19,258 nucleotides of DNA. Origin: JANNOG01 sp031398915 (GTDB taxonomy: Bacteria > Actinomycetota > Actinomycetes > Actinomycetales > JBBAYJ01). Positions 1-6,549 of this stretch are shown one piece after another. The notes below the pieces were generated by a model that searched no databases, was not told the origin of the DNA, and worked only from the letters and a program-made list of their open reading frames with translations. The stretch is taken from positions 1-19,258 of the forward strand of contig JANNOG010000081.1 of the NCBI GenBank assembly GCA_031398915.1, in the 5' to 3' direction. Both the position numbers and the translations under genes were made by a program. Within the stretch, counting starts at the first letter, position 1; each line of letters opens with the position of its first letter.

Positions 1-120
1 GGCACCACCCCCCCCCCCCCCGCCCCTAACGCGGGGGGGGGGGGGGTTGGGTGGGGGGGGTTTTGGGGGGGGGGTTTGGGGGGGGGTTTTGGGGGGGGGG
101 GGGGGGTGTTGGGGGTGGGG
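1..120. repeat. Homopolymeric G/C low-complexity block, probable artefact
   Basis: The stretch is almost only runs of C (about positions 8-21) and then G (about 33-46, 53-60, 65-74 and 80-106) broken by two to four T residues. It has none of the codon structure of the rest of the window. Runs of this kind at a contig edge are typical of two-colour-chemistry poly-G read ends or poorly polished homopolymers. The open frames through it are only glycine/tryptophan strings and are not called as genes. A genuine G-tract region cannot be excluded from sequence alone. The stretch 121-151 between it and the first gene holds nothing I recognise. Confidence 0.75.
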
Positions 121-151
121 TGTGCAGCTGGGCTGGTTGGATGCAACGCCC

Positions 152-808
152 TCAGACCTCGAGGGGCCCGTCGTTGGCGATGTCGTGCAGCGGGGCGCCG
201 CCCAAACTGCCGATCAGGCCCAAGAACATCGCACGTGCACCGGGCACCAGCAGGTTGTCGTGGATCGGCACGGCCTGCGCGGGCCGCACGGCGCGGACGA
301 AGTCGACCGCGTCCTTGGCCGCCGCCCACGGCGACGACACCGGGACGGCCAGCACGTCCACACCGGGTGGGGCGTACTCGTAGCTGTCGCCCGGGTGGAA
401 CAGGGTCACCCCCTGCGATCTGATCAGGAAGCCGATATTGGTCTCACGCTTGAGATCGGCGTGGATCACGGCGTGCAGCCCACCGATCGCCTCCACCTCG
501 ATGTCGTCGATCGCCCATGCCGCGCCCGGCGTCGCCACCGCTATCTCGGCGTCGTCCTCCAACACATCGGCCGCCTCGAGCACGGCGAGCGCGCTGGCGT
601 CGGTGATCAGCCGGGCCCCACCGGCCATCAGGGCAGCCACCGATGCCGGAGCGACGTGATCGGCGTGGGCGTGTGTCAGCAGCACGACATCGGCCTCCTC
701 GGGCAGCTCGGGTGAGAAGACCCCCGGATCGATGACCAGGCGAATGCCTCCTGAGCTGGTGGACAGGTCGATCTGCAGGCACGAATGCCCCAAGTAGGTC
801 AGCTTCAC
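152..808 (-). CDS. Metallo-beta-lactamase-fold metal-dependent hydrolase
   Basis: This 218-residue protein has the single-domain metallo-beta-lactamase fold, probably cytosolic since there is no signal peptide. Visible metal ligands are the HxHxDH motif (His46, His48, Asp50, His51 in THAHADH), an early GHSC at residues 7-10, Asp141 in FHPGDS and His183 in PIHDN. The set matches the UlaG/UPF0173-like branch of small hydrolases; the substrate cannot be read from sequence. The start is GTG at 808. It is preceded by an AGGAG ribosome site a few bases upstream and overlaps the end of the upstream sugar dehydrogenase gene by four bases (GTGA), so the two are very likely translationally coupled. Family assignment is firm, function is open. 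Confidence 0.9.
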   Translation of the reverse strand: MKLTYLGHSCLQIDLSTSSGGIRLVIDPGVFSPELPEEADVVLLTHAHADHVAPASVAALMAGGARLITDASALAVLEAADVLEDDAEIAVATPGAAWAIDDIEVEAIGGLHAVIHADLKRETNIGFLIRSQGVTLFHPGDSYEYAPPGVDVLAVPVSSPWAAAKDAVDFVRAVRPAQAVPIHDNLLVPGARAMFLGLIGSLGGAPLHDIANDGPLEV

Positions 809-1968
809 GGCTCCTGTGTACCGCCCACCTCGGACGACGCGGTAGCGACGCGCAGGACTCGGTCCGGCGAGCCGTCACCGTTGCCGTCACTGTTGCTGGT
901 GCTGATCCACAACGAGCCGTCCGGCGCTGCGGTCACCGTCCGGATCCGCCCGAACTGGGTCCGGTACAGCGCCTGTGGGTCGCCGACCACTCCTCCGTCG
1001 CCGTCGAGGTCGATACGCCACAACCGCTGCCCCCGGAGGGCTGCCACGTACAGGGTGTCCTCACCCGACTCGCCGGTGATCACGGCCGCCCCTGACGGCG
1101 ATGCCTGCGACGTCGCCCAGGTGACCAACGGAGCGACGAACCGACCGCCCTCGGTGTCGCCCGGTCCCTCGACCTCCGGCCAGCCGTAGTTGCCACCCGC
1201 CTCGATCAGATTGACCTCGTCGAAGGTGTTCTGACCGAACTCTGTGGCGTACAGCCTGCCGGCCGAATCCCAGGCCAGACCCTGAACGTTTCGGTGCCCG
1301 ACACTGAACACCACCGACTGAGGATCAGGATTGCCCGGGGCCGGAGCCCCCTGAGGTGTCATCCGCAGGATCTTTCCGTTGAGGTATCTCGCGTCCTGGG
1401 AGACGTCCGGTTCGGCGGCATCTCCGGTTCCCGCGTACAACATCCCGTCAGGGCCGAACCCGATCCGCCCGCCGTTGTGATTCGAGGCCTTCGTGATCCC
1501 GGCGAGGACCACCTCGATCGCCTGGGGTGCGGTTCCGTCGTCGGCCATACGGAGCCGCACGATCCGGTTGTCGTCGGCCGTCGTGAGGTAGGCGTACACC
1601 CACCCGTCGCTGGCGTAGTCCGGGCTGACCGCCAGCCCCAGCAGGCCACCCTCGCCCTGGGCGAGGACGTCCGGCACGACGACCACCGGGACGGCCGCAC
1701 CGCCGGCGGCCGGTACCTGCAGGATCTGCCCGGTGTCGCGCTCGGCCACGAGGGCGTCGCCGCTGGGCAGAAAGGTCATGCCCCACGGCACGTCCAGCGC
1801 CGACGTCAACTCGGTCGGAGTCGGTCCGGCGGCGTCGGGGTACACCTCGGCCGGCTCCGGTTGGAGGGCGGCGCGCAACCCTGGCGAGACCACCGACACG
1901 CCGATCGTGGCGCCGAGGGCGACTCCGGCGAGGACACCCAGAATGACGGGGACGGGACGAGTCGGCAC
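805..1968 (-). CDS. PQQ-dependent sugar dehydrogenase family protein, membrane-anchored
   Basis: About 387 residues of the soluble glucose/aldose sugar dehydrogenase (GSDH, YliI/Asd-like) beta-propeller family, expected to oxidise sugars or other alcohols outside the membrane using PQQ. Visible landmarks are DVPWGM near the start of the propeller, EGGLLGLAVSP, the NHNGGR segment carrying the likely catalytic histidine, GPDGMLYAGTGD, LNGKILR, GHRNVQGLAWD and GGNYGWP. Residues about 6-28 are a hydrophobic signal or anchor segment without a lipobox cysteine. I chose GTG at 1968 because the protein then begins directly before this segment. A longer open frame to 2091 would overlap purS and has no signal sequence. 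The gene is first of a two-gene operon with the downstream hydrolase. Whether the host makes PQQ cannot be seen here. Confidence 0.88.
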   Translation of the reverse strand: MPTRPVPVILGVLAGVALGATIGVSVVSPGLRAALQPEPAEVYPDAAGPTPTELTSALDVPWGMTFLPSGDALVAERDTGQILQVPAAGGAAVPVVVVPDVLAQGEGGLLGLAVSPDYASDGWVYAYLTTADDNRIVRLRMADDGTAPQAIEVVLAGITKASNHNGGRIGFGPDGMLYAGTGDAAEPDVSQDARYLNGKILRMTPQGAPAPGNPDPQSVVFSVGHRNVQGLAWDSAGRLYATEFGQNTFDEVNLIEAGGNYGWPEVEGPGDTEGGRFVAPLVTWATSQASPSGAAVITGESGEDTLYVAALRGQRLWRIDLDGDGGVVGDPQALYRTQFGRIRTVTAAPDGSLWISTSNSDGNGDGSPDRVLRVATASSEVGGTQEP

Positions 1969-1974
1969 ACAGTG

Positions 1975-1980
1975 AGTATC
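1975..1980 (-). promoter_or_regulatory. Candidate -10 element of the sugar dehydrogenase operon (leaderless)
   Basis: On the minus strand the hexamer GATACT ends six bases before the GTG at 1968. This places the expected transcription start at or next to the start codon. It matches the conserved A2 and T6 of the -10 consensus. No convincing -35 is visible. It lies in a 51-bp divergent gap shared with purS. Confidence 0.45.
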
Positions 1981-2006
1981 CGTTCCCGCGTCGGGCGGCG
2001 CGCGGA

Positions 2007-2012
2007 TACCCT
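2007..2012 (+). promoter_or_regulatory. Candidate -10 element of purS (leaderless)
   Basis: TACCCT fits TANNNT and is followed by seven bases and the GTG start of purS at 2020. That is the spacing expected when the transcript starts at the start codon. No Shine-Dalgarno sequence lies before the GTG, which supports leaderless translation. Confidence 0.55.
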
Positions 2013-2019
2013 CGGCACC

Positions 2020-2262
2020 GTGCCCACGGTCGTCGTCCAGGTCATGCCCAAGCCCGAGTTGCTCGACCCACAGGGTGCCGCCGTCTCCCACGCGTTGGAC
2101 CGCCTCGGCTATGTCGGGGTGGTGGACGTTCGGCAGGGCAAGCGGTTCGAGGTCGAGGTTGCCGATGCCTCCGAGGCCGCCGTGGCGGCAGTCCGCGCCG
2201 CCGCCGCGGAGGTACTGAGCAACCCCGTCATCGAAGACGTCGTCAGCGTCGAGTTGCTGTGA
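2020..2262 (+). CDS. purS: Phosphoribosylformylglycinamidine synthase subunit PurS
   Basis: This 80-residue protein is the small structural subunit of the three-part FGAM synthetase (PurS-PurQ-PurL), which turns FGAR, glutamine and ATP into FGAM in step 4 of purine synthesis. It shows the PurS pattern: VVVQVMPKPELLDPQG at the N-terminus, a LGY..V.DVRQGKRFEVEV core strand, an alanine-rich helix, and the NPVIEDV..VEL ending. Length is normal for the family. The GTG start at 2020 is chosen because it opens exactly at the conserved VPTVVVQVMPKPE segment and has a well-placed -10 element. The open frame extends much further upstream only as an antisense shadow of the sugar dehydrogenase. Its stop overlaps the purQ start (GTGA). 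Confidence 0.96.
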   Translation: MPTVVVQVMPKPELLDPQGAAVSHALDRLGYVGVVDVRQGKRFEVEVADASEAAVAAVRAAAAEVLSNPVIEDVVSVELL

Positions 2263-2930
2263 CGATCGGCGTCGTCACCTTTCCGGGGTCACTGGACGAC
2301 AGGGACGCGGTGGCAGCCGTCCGCCTCGCCGGCGCTCGTGCGGTGCAGCTGTGGCACGCCGACGACGATCTCGGCGGCGTGGACGCGGTGATCCTGCCCG
2401 GTGGCTTCTCGTACGGGGACTACCTGCGCTGTGGGGCCATCGCCAGCTTCGCCCCGGTGATGTCCGCCCTGGTGCGGGCCGCCGCCGGCGGGATGCCGGT
2501 GCTCGGGATCTGCAACGGCTTTCAGGTGCTGTGTGAGGCCGGGTTGCTGCCCGGCGCGTTGCGCCGCAACGATCATCGGCGCTTTGCCTGCGTCGATCAG
2601 CGACTGCGTATCGAGTCGGTCGACACGGCGTGGACGTCGGCCTTCGTACCGGGCGCCGAGGTCACCATTCCGTTGAAGAACGGTGAGGGTGCCTACGTCG
2701 CCGATCCGTCGACGCTCGACGCCCTCGAGGCCGAGGGACGGGTCGTGATTCGCTACCTCGGCGACAACCCGAACGGGTCCGAACGGGCGATTGCGGGCGT
2801 GAGCGATCCGACCGGCCGAATCGTCGGCCTCATGCCCCATCCGGAGCATGCTGTCGAGGCGGGTTTCGGACCGTCCACGGACGGCCTGGGGTTCATCGCC
2901 TCGATATTGCATGAACTCGCATCGACGTAG
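2259..2930 (+). CDS. purQ: Phosphoribosylformylglycinamidine synthase subunit PurQ (glutaminase)
   Basis: This 223-residue class I glutamine amidotransferase releases ammonia from glutamine and passes it to PurL. The class I triad is visible: Cys85 in GICNGFQVL, His194 and Glu196 in MPHPEH. The N-terminal GVVTFPGS and the LPGGFSYGDYLRCG loop (residues 46-59) are PurQ hallmarks. The start is GTG at 2259, sharing four bases with the end of purS, so the two subunits are made in coupled fashion. Length is normal for the small bacterial enzyme. Confidence 0.97.
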   Translation: MTIGVVTFPGSLDDRDAVAAVRLAGARAVQLWHADDDLGGVDAVILPGGFSYGDYLRCGAIASFAPVMSALVRAAAGGMPVLGICNGFQVLCEAGLLPGALRRNDHRRFACVDQRLRIESVDTAWTSAFVPGAEVTIPLKNGEGAYVADPSTLDALEAEGRVVIRYLGDNPNGSERAIAGVSDPTGRIVGLMPHPEHAVEAGFGPSTDGLGFIASILHELAST

Positions 2931-2983
2931 TGCAGAATGCTCGCGCAGAGCCCCATCCGTATCGACCCCAGCCTGGAGCGCAG

Positions 2984-3475
2984 ATGTCAGTCACCGATGA
3001 CTACCTGGCAAACAACGCCCGCTACGCCGAGTCCTTCCGCGGTCCGCTCGGCATGCCGCCGAGCCTCCAGGTAGCGGTTGTGGCATGCATGGATGCCCGA
3101 TTGCACGTATCCACGGTGCTCGGCATCGCCGAGGGCGAGGCGCACATCATCCGCAACGCCGGCGGTGTGGTCACCGACGACGAGATCCGCTCGCTCGCCA
3201 TCTCGCAGCGGTTGCTGGGTACCCGCGAGATCATCGTGATCAACCACACCGACTGCGGCATGTTGACGTTCACGGACGAGCAGTTCGCGGCCGACCTCGA
3301 AGCCGAGACCGGTGTCGCTCCCACCTGGACCGCCCGGTCGTTCACCGATCTCGACGACAACGTCCGCGCCCAGATCGAGTTGATCAAGGCGAGCCCGTTC
3401 GTGCCCCACACCGACCAGATCCGGGGCTTCGTGTTCGACGTCACCACCGGTCTCCTTCGTGAGGTCGACGCCTGA
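2984..3475 (+). CDS. Beta-class carbonic anhydrase (Rv1284-like)
   Basis: The 163-residue protein interconverts CO2 and bicarbonate. The zinc ligands of the beta class are visible as Cys35, Asp37 and Arg39 in CMDARL and His88 and Cys91 in HTDCG. The whole protein (MSVTDDYLANN, GEAHIIRNAGG, LAISQRLLGTREI, RGFVFDV) closely resembles mycobacterial Rv1284, also 163 residues as I recall it. The ATG at 2984 is chosen over an in-frame GTG at 2930 because it follows GGAG six bases upstream and restores the family length. It sits 53 bp after purQ and 33 bp before purL, in the same direction, so it is probably co-transcribed. Bicarbonate is used in the AIR carboxylation step of the same pathway, which could explain the position (inference). 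Confidence 0.95.
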   Translation: MSVTDDYLANNARYAESFRGPLGMPPSLQVAVVACMDARLHVSTVLGIAEGEAHIIRNAGGVVTDDEIRSLAISQRLLGTREIIVINHTDCGMLTFTDEQFAADLEAETGVAPTWTARSFTDLDDNVRAQIELIKASPFVPHTDQIRGFVFDVTTGLLREVDA

Positions 3476-3492
3476 GCGACGCCCGCGCTGGC

Positions 3493-3498
3493 TAGGCT
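3493..3498 (+). promoter_or_regulatory. Candidate -10 element before purL
   Basis: TAGGCT (TANNNT) lies ten bases before the purL ATG at 3509, in the 33-bp gap after the carbonic anhydrase. No ribosome site is visible before this ATG, so a very short leader or leaderless transcript is plausible. The spacing is looser than at purS or purF. Confidence 0.4.
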
Positions 3499-3508
3499 CG
3501 ACAGCACC

Positions 3509-5830
3509 ATGTCGATCGCACAGCCACCTCCTGTCACCGAGCCCGAACAACCCTTCGCCGCGCTGGGTCTGACCGAGGCCGAGTACGACCGGATCCGGCA
3601 GATCCTCGGCCGCCGGCCGTCGTCGGCGGAACTGGCGATGTACTCGGTGATGTGGAGCGAGCACTGCTCGTACAAGTCCACGAAGGTGCACCTGCGCCGT
3701 TTCGGTGAGGCGACGACACCTGCCATGCGGCGACGCCTGCTGGCCGGCATGGGCGAACAGGCGGGCGTGGTCGACATCGGCGACGGGTGGGCCGTCGCAT
3801 TCAAGGCCGAGAGCCACAACCACCCCAGCTTCGTCGAGCCGTACCAGGGAGCGGCAACCGGTGTCGGTGGCATCGTTCGCGACATTCTGGCCATGGGCGC
3901 CCGGCCCGTGGCGGTCATGGACTCGCTGCGATTCGGTGCCCTGGACCACCCCGACACCGCGCGGGTCGCGCCCGGGGTGGTGGCCGGTGTCGGGGGTTAC
4001 GCGAACTGTCTGGGGCTGCCGACGATCGGCGGCGAGGTGGGATTCGACCCCACGTACCAGGGCAACCCACTGGTCAATGCGCTCTGTGTGGGCGTGCTGC
4101 GACACGAGGACATGCAACGGGCTCACGCCAGCGGGACCGGCAACCTGGTCGTGCTGTTCGGCTCGCGCACCGGGGGAGACGGGATCGGTGGCGTCAGCGT
4201 GCTGGCCAGCGAGACGTTCGGCGGGTCCGGGCGCCCCGCGAAGCGTCCGGCCGTACAGGTCGGCGATCCGTTCGCCGAGAAGCTCCTCATCGAGTGTTGC
4301 GTCGAGTTGTACGCCGCCGGGGTCGTCGCGGCGATCCAGGACCTCGGGGGTGCCGGGCTGTCGTGTGCCACCAGCGAACTGGCAGCCGCCGGTGACGGTG
4401 GGATGAGGATCGCGCTGGACCGGGTGCCGTTGCGTGACTCGACGTTGTCGCCAGCCGAGATCCTGATGAGCGAATCCCAGGAGCGGATGATGGCCATCGT
4501 CCGCCCCGCCGACCTCGACGGGTTCCTGGCGGTCACGCGGCGATGGGACGTCGAGTCCAGTGTGCTGGGCGAGGTCACCGACACCGGGCGGTTGGTCATC
4601 ACCTGGCACGGCGAAACCGTCGTGGATGTGCCGCCGCGCACCGTCGCCCATGACGGCCCGGTCTACCGGCGCGACTTCGCCCGCCCGGCCGCAGCGGACG
4701 CCCTGGTCGCCGACTCGGCCGGTCGACTGCCCCGCCCGAGGACCCCGGCCGAGATCCAGGCGCTGTGGCTACGTCTGGTCGCCAGCCCTTCGCTGTGCTC
4801 ACGGGCCTGGGTCAGCGACCAGTACGACCGCTACGTCGGCGGGAACACCGCCTGGGCGCGGCCCGATCGCAGCGGAGTGCTTCGCGTCGACCGAGACACG
4901 GGACGAGGAGTTGCCGTGGCGTTGCGGGGCCCCGGCCGCTTCGCCGCTCTCGACCCCTACGTCGGGGCACAGCTCGCGTTGGCCGAGGCGTACCGGGCGG
5001 TCGCCTGTGCCGGCGCCGAACCGATCGCGGTCACCGACTGCCTGAACGCGGGCTCCCCGGAGGAACCAGGGTCGATGTGGGCGTTCGCCGAGGTGGTCAG
5101 GGGTCTCGCCGACGGTTGCCTGGCGCTGGAGGTACCAGTGACCGGCGGCAACGTGTCGTTGTACAACGCCACCGGAGACGTCTCGGTGCTGCCCACCCCC
5201 GTCGTCGGGATGTTGGGCGTGCTCGACGACGTCGGCGTCGCGGTGGCATCCGGCTGGTCGGCGCCGGGACTCGCGCTCTACCTGATCGGGGCCACCCGCG
5301 ACGAGGTCGACGGCTCGGCATGGGCCTGGGAGGAGCACGCTCACCTGGGCGGTCGCCCACCGGTCGTCGACCTGGCTCACGAGCGGGCGGTGGCCGGCGC
5401 CATTCGGGCCTGCCTGCGCGACGGGTTGGTCGATGCCGTTCGGGATCTGGCCGACGGTGGACTGCTGGCCGCACTGACCGAGTCGTGCCTGCGATTCGGC
5501 GTGGGAGCGCGGGTCTGGCTGACCGAGGTCGGCGAGCGGGACGGCGTCGACCTCGTATCGATGCTGGTCAGCGAATCGACCGGACGAGTGCTCGTGGCAG
5601 TGCCCCGCACCGAGGAGATCCGGTTCACAGATGTGCTGAGTGCTCGGGGCGTCACCCACGCCCGGATCGGGGTCAGCGACGACCAGGGCGGCCCGGGCGG
5701 CAGCCCGGCGTTGGACGTGGCCGGTGTCGCGACGCTGAGCCTCACCGAGTTGAGCCGTGCCCACTCGGCGACGCTGCCCCGATACTTCGACCAGGGCTCG
5801 CCCGTCGAGTCGGGCTCACCCGTCAGGTAG
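3509..5830 (+). CDS. purL: Phosphoribosylformylglycinamidine synthase subunit PurL
   Basis: This 773-residue protein is the synthetase subunit of FGAM synthetase, of the small type that needs separate PurS and PurQ, both encoded just upstream. It shows the two AIRS-like halves. Landmarks are MYSVMWSEHCSYKST at residues 44-58 with the conserved histidine, KAESHNHPSFVEPYQGAATGVGG, GGEVGFD, the LMSESQERMM motif near residue 318, and GGNVSLYN in the second half. The ATG at 3509 has no Shine-Dalgarno but does have a -10-like TAGGCT close upstream. The C-terminus ends in a non-conserved GSPVES-GSPVR tail created by an 18-bp tandem repeat that continues past the stop codon. The convergent SCP2-like gene ends 32 bp downstream. 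Confidence 0.97.
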   Translation: MSIAQPPPVTEPEQPFAALGLTEAEYDRIRQILGRRPSSAELAMYSVMWSEHCSYKSTKVHLRRFGEATTPAMRRRLLAGMGEQAGVVDIGDGWAVAFKAESHNHPSFVEPYQGAATGVGGIVRDILAMGARPVAVMDSLRFGALDHPDTARVAPGVVAGVGGYANCLGLPTIGGEVGFDPTYQGNPLVNALCVGVLRHEDMQRAHASGTGNLVVLFGSRTGGDGIGGVSVLASETFGGSGRPAKRPAVQVGDPFAEKLLIECCVELYAAGVVAAIQDLGGAGLSCATSELAAAGDGGMRIALDRVPLRDSTLSPAEILMSESQERMMAIVRPADLDGFLAVTRRWDVESSVLGEVTDTGRLVITWHGETVVDVPPRTVAHDGPVYRRDFARPAAADALVADSAGRLPRPRTPAEIQALWLRLVASPSLCSRAWVSDQYDRYVGGNTAWARPDRSGVLRVDRDTGRGVAVALRGPGRFAALDPYVGAQLALAEAYRAVACAGAEPIAVTDCLNAGSPEEPGSMWAFAEVVRGLADGCLALEVPVTGGNVSLYNATGDVSVLPTPVVGMLGVLDDVGVAVASGWSAPGLALYLIGATRDEVDGSAWAWEEHAHLGGRPPVVDLAHERAVAGAIRACLRDGLVDAVRDLADGGLLAALTESCLRFGVGARVWLTEVGERDGVDLVSMLVSESTGRVLVAVPRTEEIRFTDVLSARGVTHARIGVSDDQGGPGGSPALDVAGVATLSLTELSRAHSATLPRYFDQGSPVESGSPVR

Positions 5831-5865
5831 GGCTCGCCCGTCGGACCGAGCTCGCTCATCGGCTA
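5794..5865. repeat. Four 18-bp tandem repeats spanning the purL stop
   Basis: Four consecutive 18-base units start at 5794, 5812, 5830 and 5848, each built on the core GGGCTCGCCCGTC; the last is the most diverged. In the purL frame the units read GSPVES, GSPVR-stop, GSPVGP and SSLIG-stop, so the purL stop lies at the end of unit two and the frame stays open through the rest. The last three bases of unit four, on the other strand, are the stop codon of the SCP2-like gene. Confidence 0.85.
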
Positions 5866-6219
5866 GAGCGTGGCGAGCGGGAGGACGTCGGCCAGGTCCG
5901 CTCGAATCCCACTGGCCGCGACGCGGCCGCCCGCGACGGCGTCCTGCCAGCCGAGAGATCCGGTGGCCAGCCCCAACCAGGTGTCCGTGTCGGTCTCGAC
6001 GACGTTGGGCGGCGTCCCACGGGTGTGGCGAGGCCCCGCGATGCACTGCGTGACGCCGAATGGCGGCACCCGTACCTCGACCGAGTTGCCTGGCGCCGAT
6101 TCGGCCACCACCTGCAATGTCCATCGCACGGCCAGCGCGGTGGCGGCCCGGTCGGCGATGCCGTCCCGCCACGCCTGCACCGCGGCCCGCCCCGCGGTCG
6201 CAGTGATCCGCCGTGGCAT
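5863..6219 (-). CDS. Sterol carrier (SCP2)-like family protein
   Basis: The 118-residue soluble protein resembles the SCP2-like family members that actinobacteria carry beside purL/purF (mycobacterial Rv0807 is one, from memory). Visible features are a basic start PRRITATAGRAAVQAWRDG, a strand-rich middle (RWTLQVVAE, VEVRVPPFG), the ETDTDTWLGLATG segment and the final GGRVAASGIRADLADVLPL, which is the usual SCP2 ending. The family binds lipids or other hydrophobic ligands; the ligand here is unknown. I chose ATG at 6219 because GGAGG stands eight bases before it. An in-frame ATG at 6255 adds twelve unconserved residues. The gene runs against its purine neighbours, converging on purL and diverging from the small membrane gene. 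Confidence 0.75.
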   Translation of the reverse strand: MPRRITATAGRAAVQAWRDGIADRAATALAVRWTLQVVAESAPGNSVEVRVPPFGVTQCIAGPRHTRGTPPNVVETDTDTWLGLATGSLGWQDAVAGGRVAASGIRADLADVLPLATL

Positions 6220-6294
6220 AGCCCCATCCTCCCGCGCCGCAGACGACCCGATCACAACCCTCGACCCGAACCCGTGGTGGTGCGGCCGCCCGGC

Positions 6295-6300
6295 TACGGT
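6295..6300 (+). promoter_or_regulatory. Candidate -10 element of the small membrane gene (leaderless)
   Basis: TACGGT (TANNNT) is followed by six bases and then the GTG at 6307. There is no ribosome site. This is the same arrangement as before purS and purF. Confidence 0.5.
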
Positions 6301-6306
6301 CGACGG

Positions 6307-6537
6307 GTGGCTCGCCCCCGTGAGATCCGGTATCAGGCCTTCATCGGCACCGGCGTCGTCGTCGGCCTGATCGCCGCCGGGGTGCTGGCGCTGGTGGGCA
6401 CACCACGGGGCGACTACTCCTCAGGTGCGGTCTTCGGGTATCTCGCCGTGTCGTGCGGGCTGTTGGGCGCACTCGTAGGTGCGACCGTCGCCGTGGTGAT
6501 CGACGCAGTCCGCCAGCGCAGGCGGCGTCGCACCTGA
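6307..6537 (+). CDS. Small two-helix membrane protein of unknown function
   Basis: The 76-residue product has two predicted membrane helices, about residues 11-31 (GTGVVVGLIAAGVLALVG) and 39-66 (AVFGYLAVSCGLLGALVGATVAVV). They are separated by a short GTPRGDYSS loop, and the protein ends in a run of arginines (RQRRRRRT). By the positive-inside rule the arginine tail, and so probably both ends, face the cytoplasm. I do not recognise a named family. The GTG at 6307 is chosen because the open frame upstream is antisense shadow and a -10-like TACGGT sits six bases before it. The stop is 12 bp before purF, so the two may be transcribed together, although purF also has its own -10-like hexamer. A role in purine synthesis is not implied by sequence. 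Confidence 0.7.
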   Translation: MARPREIRYQAFIGTGVVVGLIAAGVLALVGTPRGDYSSGAVFGYLAVSCGLLGALVGATVAVVIDAVRQRRRRRT

Positions 6538-6543
6538 CAGACT
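6538..6543 (+). promoter_or_regulatory. Candidate -10 element of purF (leaderless)
   Basis: CAGACT ends six bases before the GTG start of purF and overlaps the stop codon of the preceding gene. It keeps A2 and T6 of the -10 consensus. The GTG has no ribosome site. Confidence 0.4.
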
Positions 6544-6549
6544 CATCAG

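Noticed and set aside
47..715. Glycine/tryptophan-rich plus-strand frames starting in the G-rich block
   Set aside because: They read through homopolymers and then antisense to the metallo-beta-lactamase-fold gene; no motif and no start signal.
1294..2019. Long open frame running in from the left of purS
   Set aside because: It is the antisense shadow of the sugar dehydrogenase; only the part from 2020 matches PurS.
1969..2091. N-terminal extension of the sugar dehydrogenase to 2091
   Set aside because: It would overlap purS, erase the divergent promoter gap and put about 40 polar residues before the signal segment.
2987..4651. 554-codon minus-strand frame antisense to the carbonic anhydrase and purL
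   Set aside because: His/Arg/Gly-rich translation without any family motif; such frames are common opposite high-GC genes.
5794..5865. Repeat array considered as a CRISPR
   Set aside because: Units are contiguous without spacers, only 18 bp, and read in frame as coding sequence.
4765..6306. Long plus-strand frame overlapping purL and the SCP2-like gene
   Set aside because: Arginine-rich out-of-frame translation; only its last 76 codons (from 6307) look like a protein.
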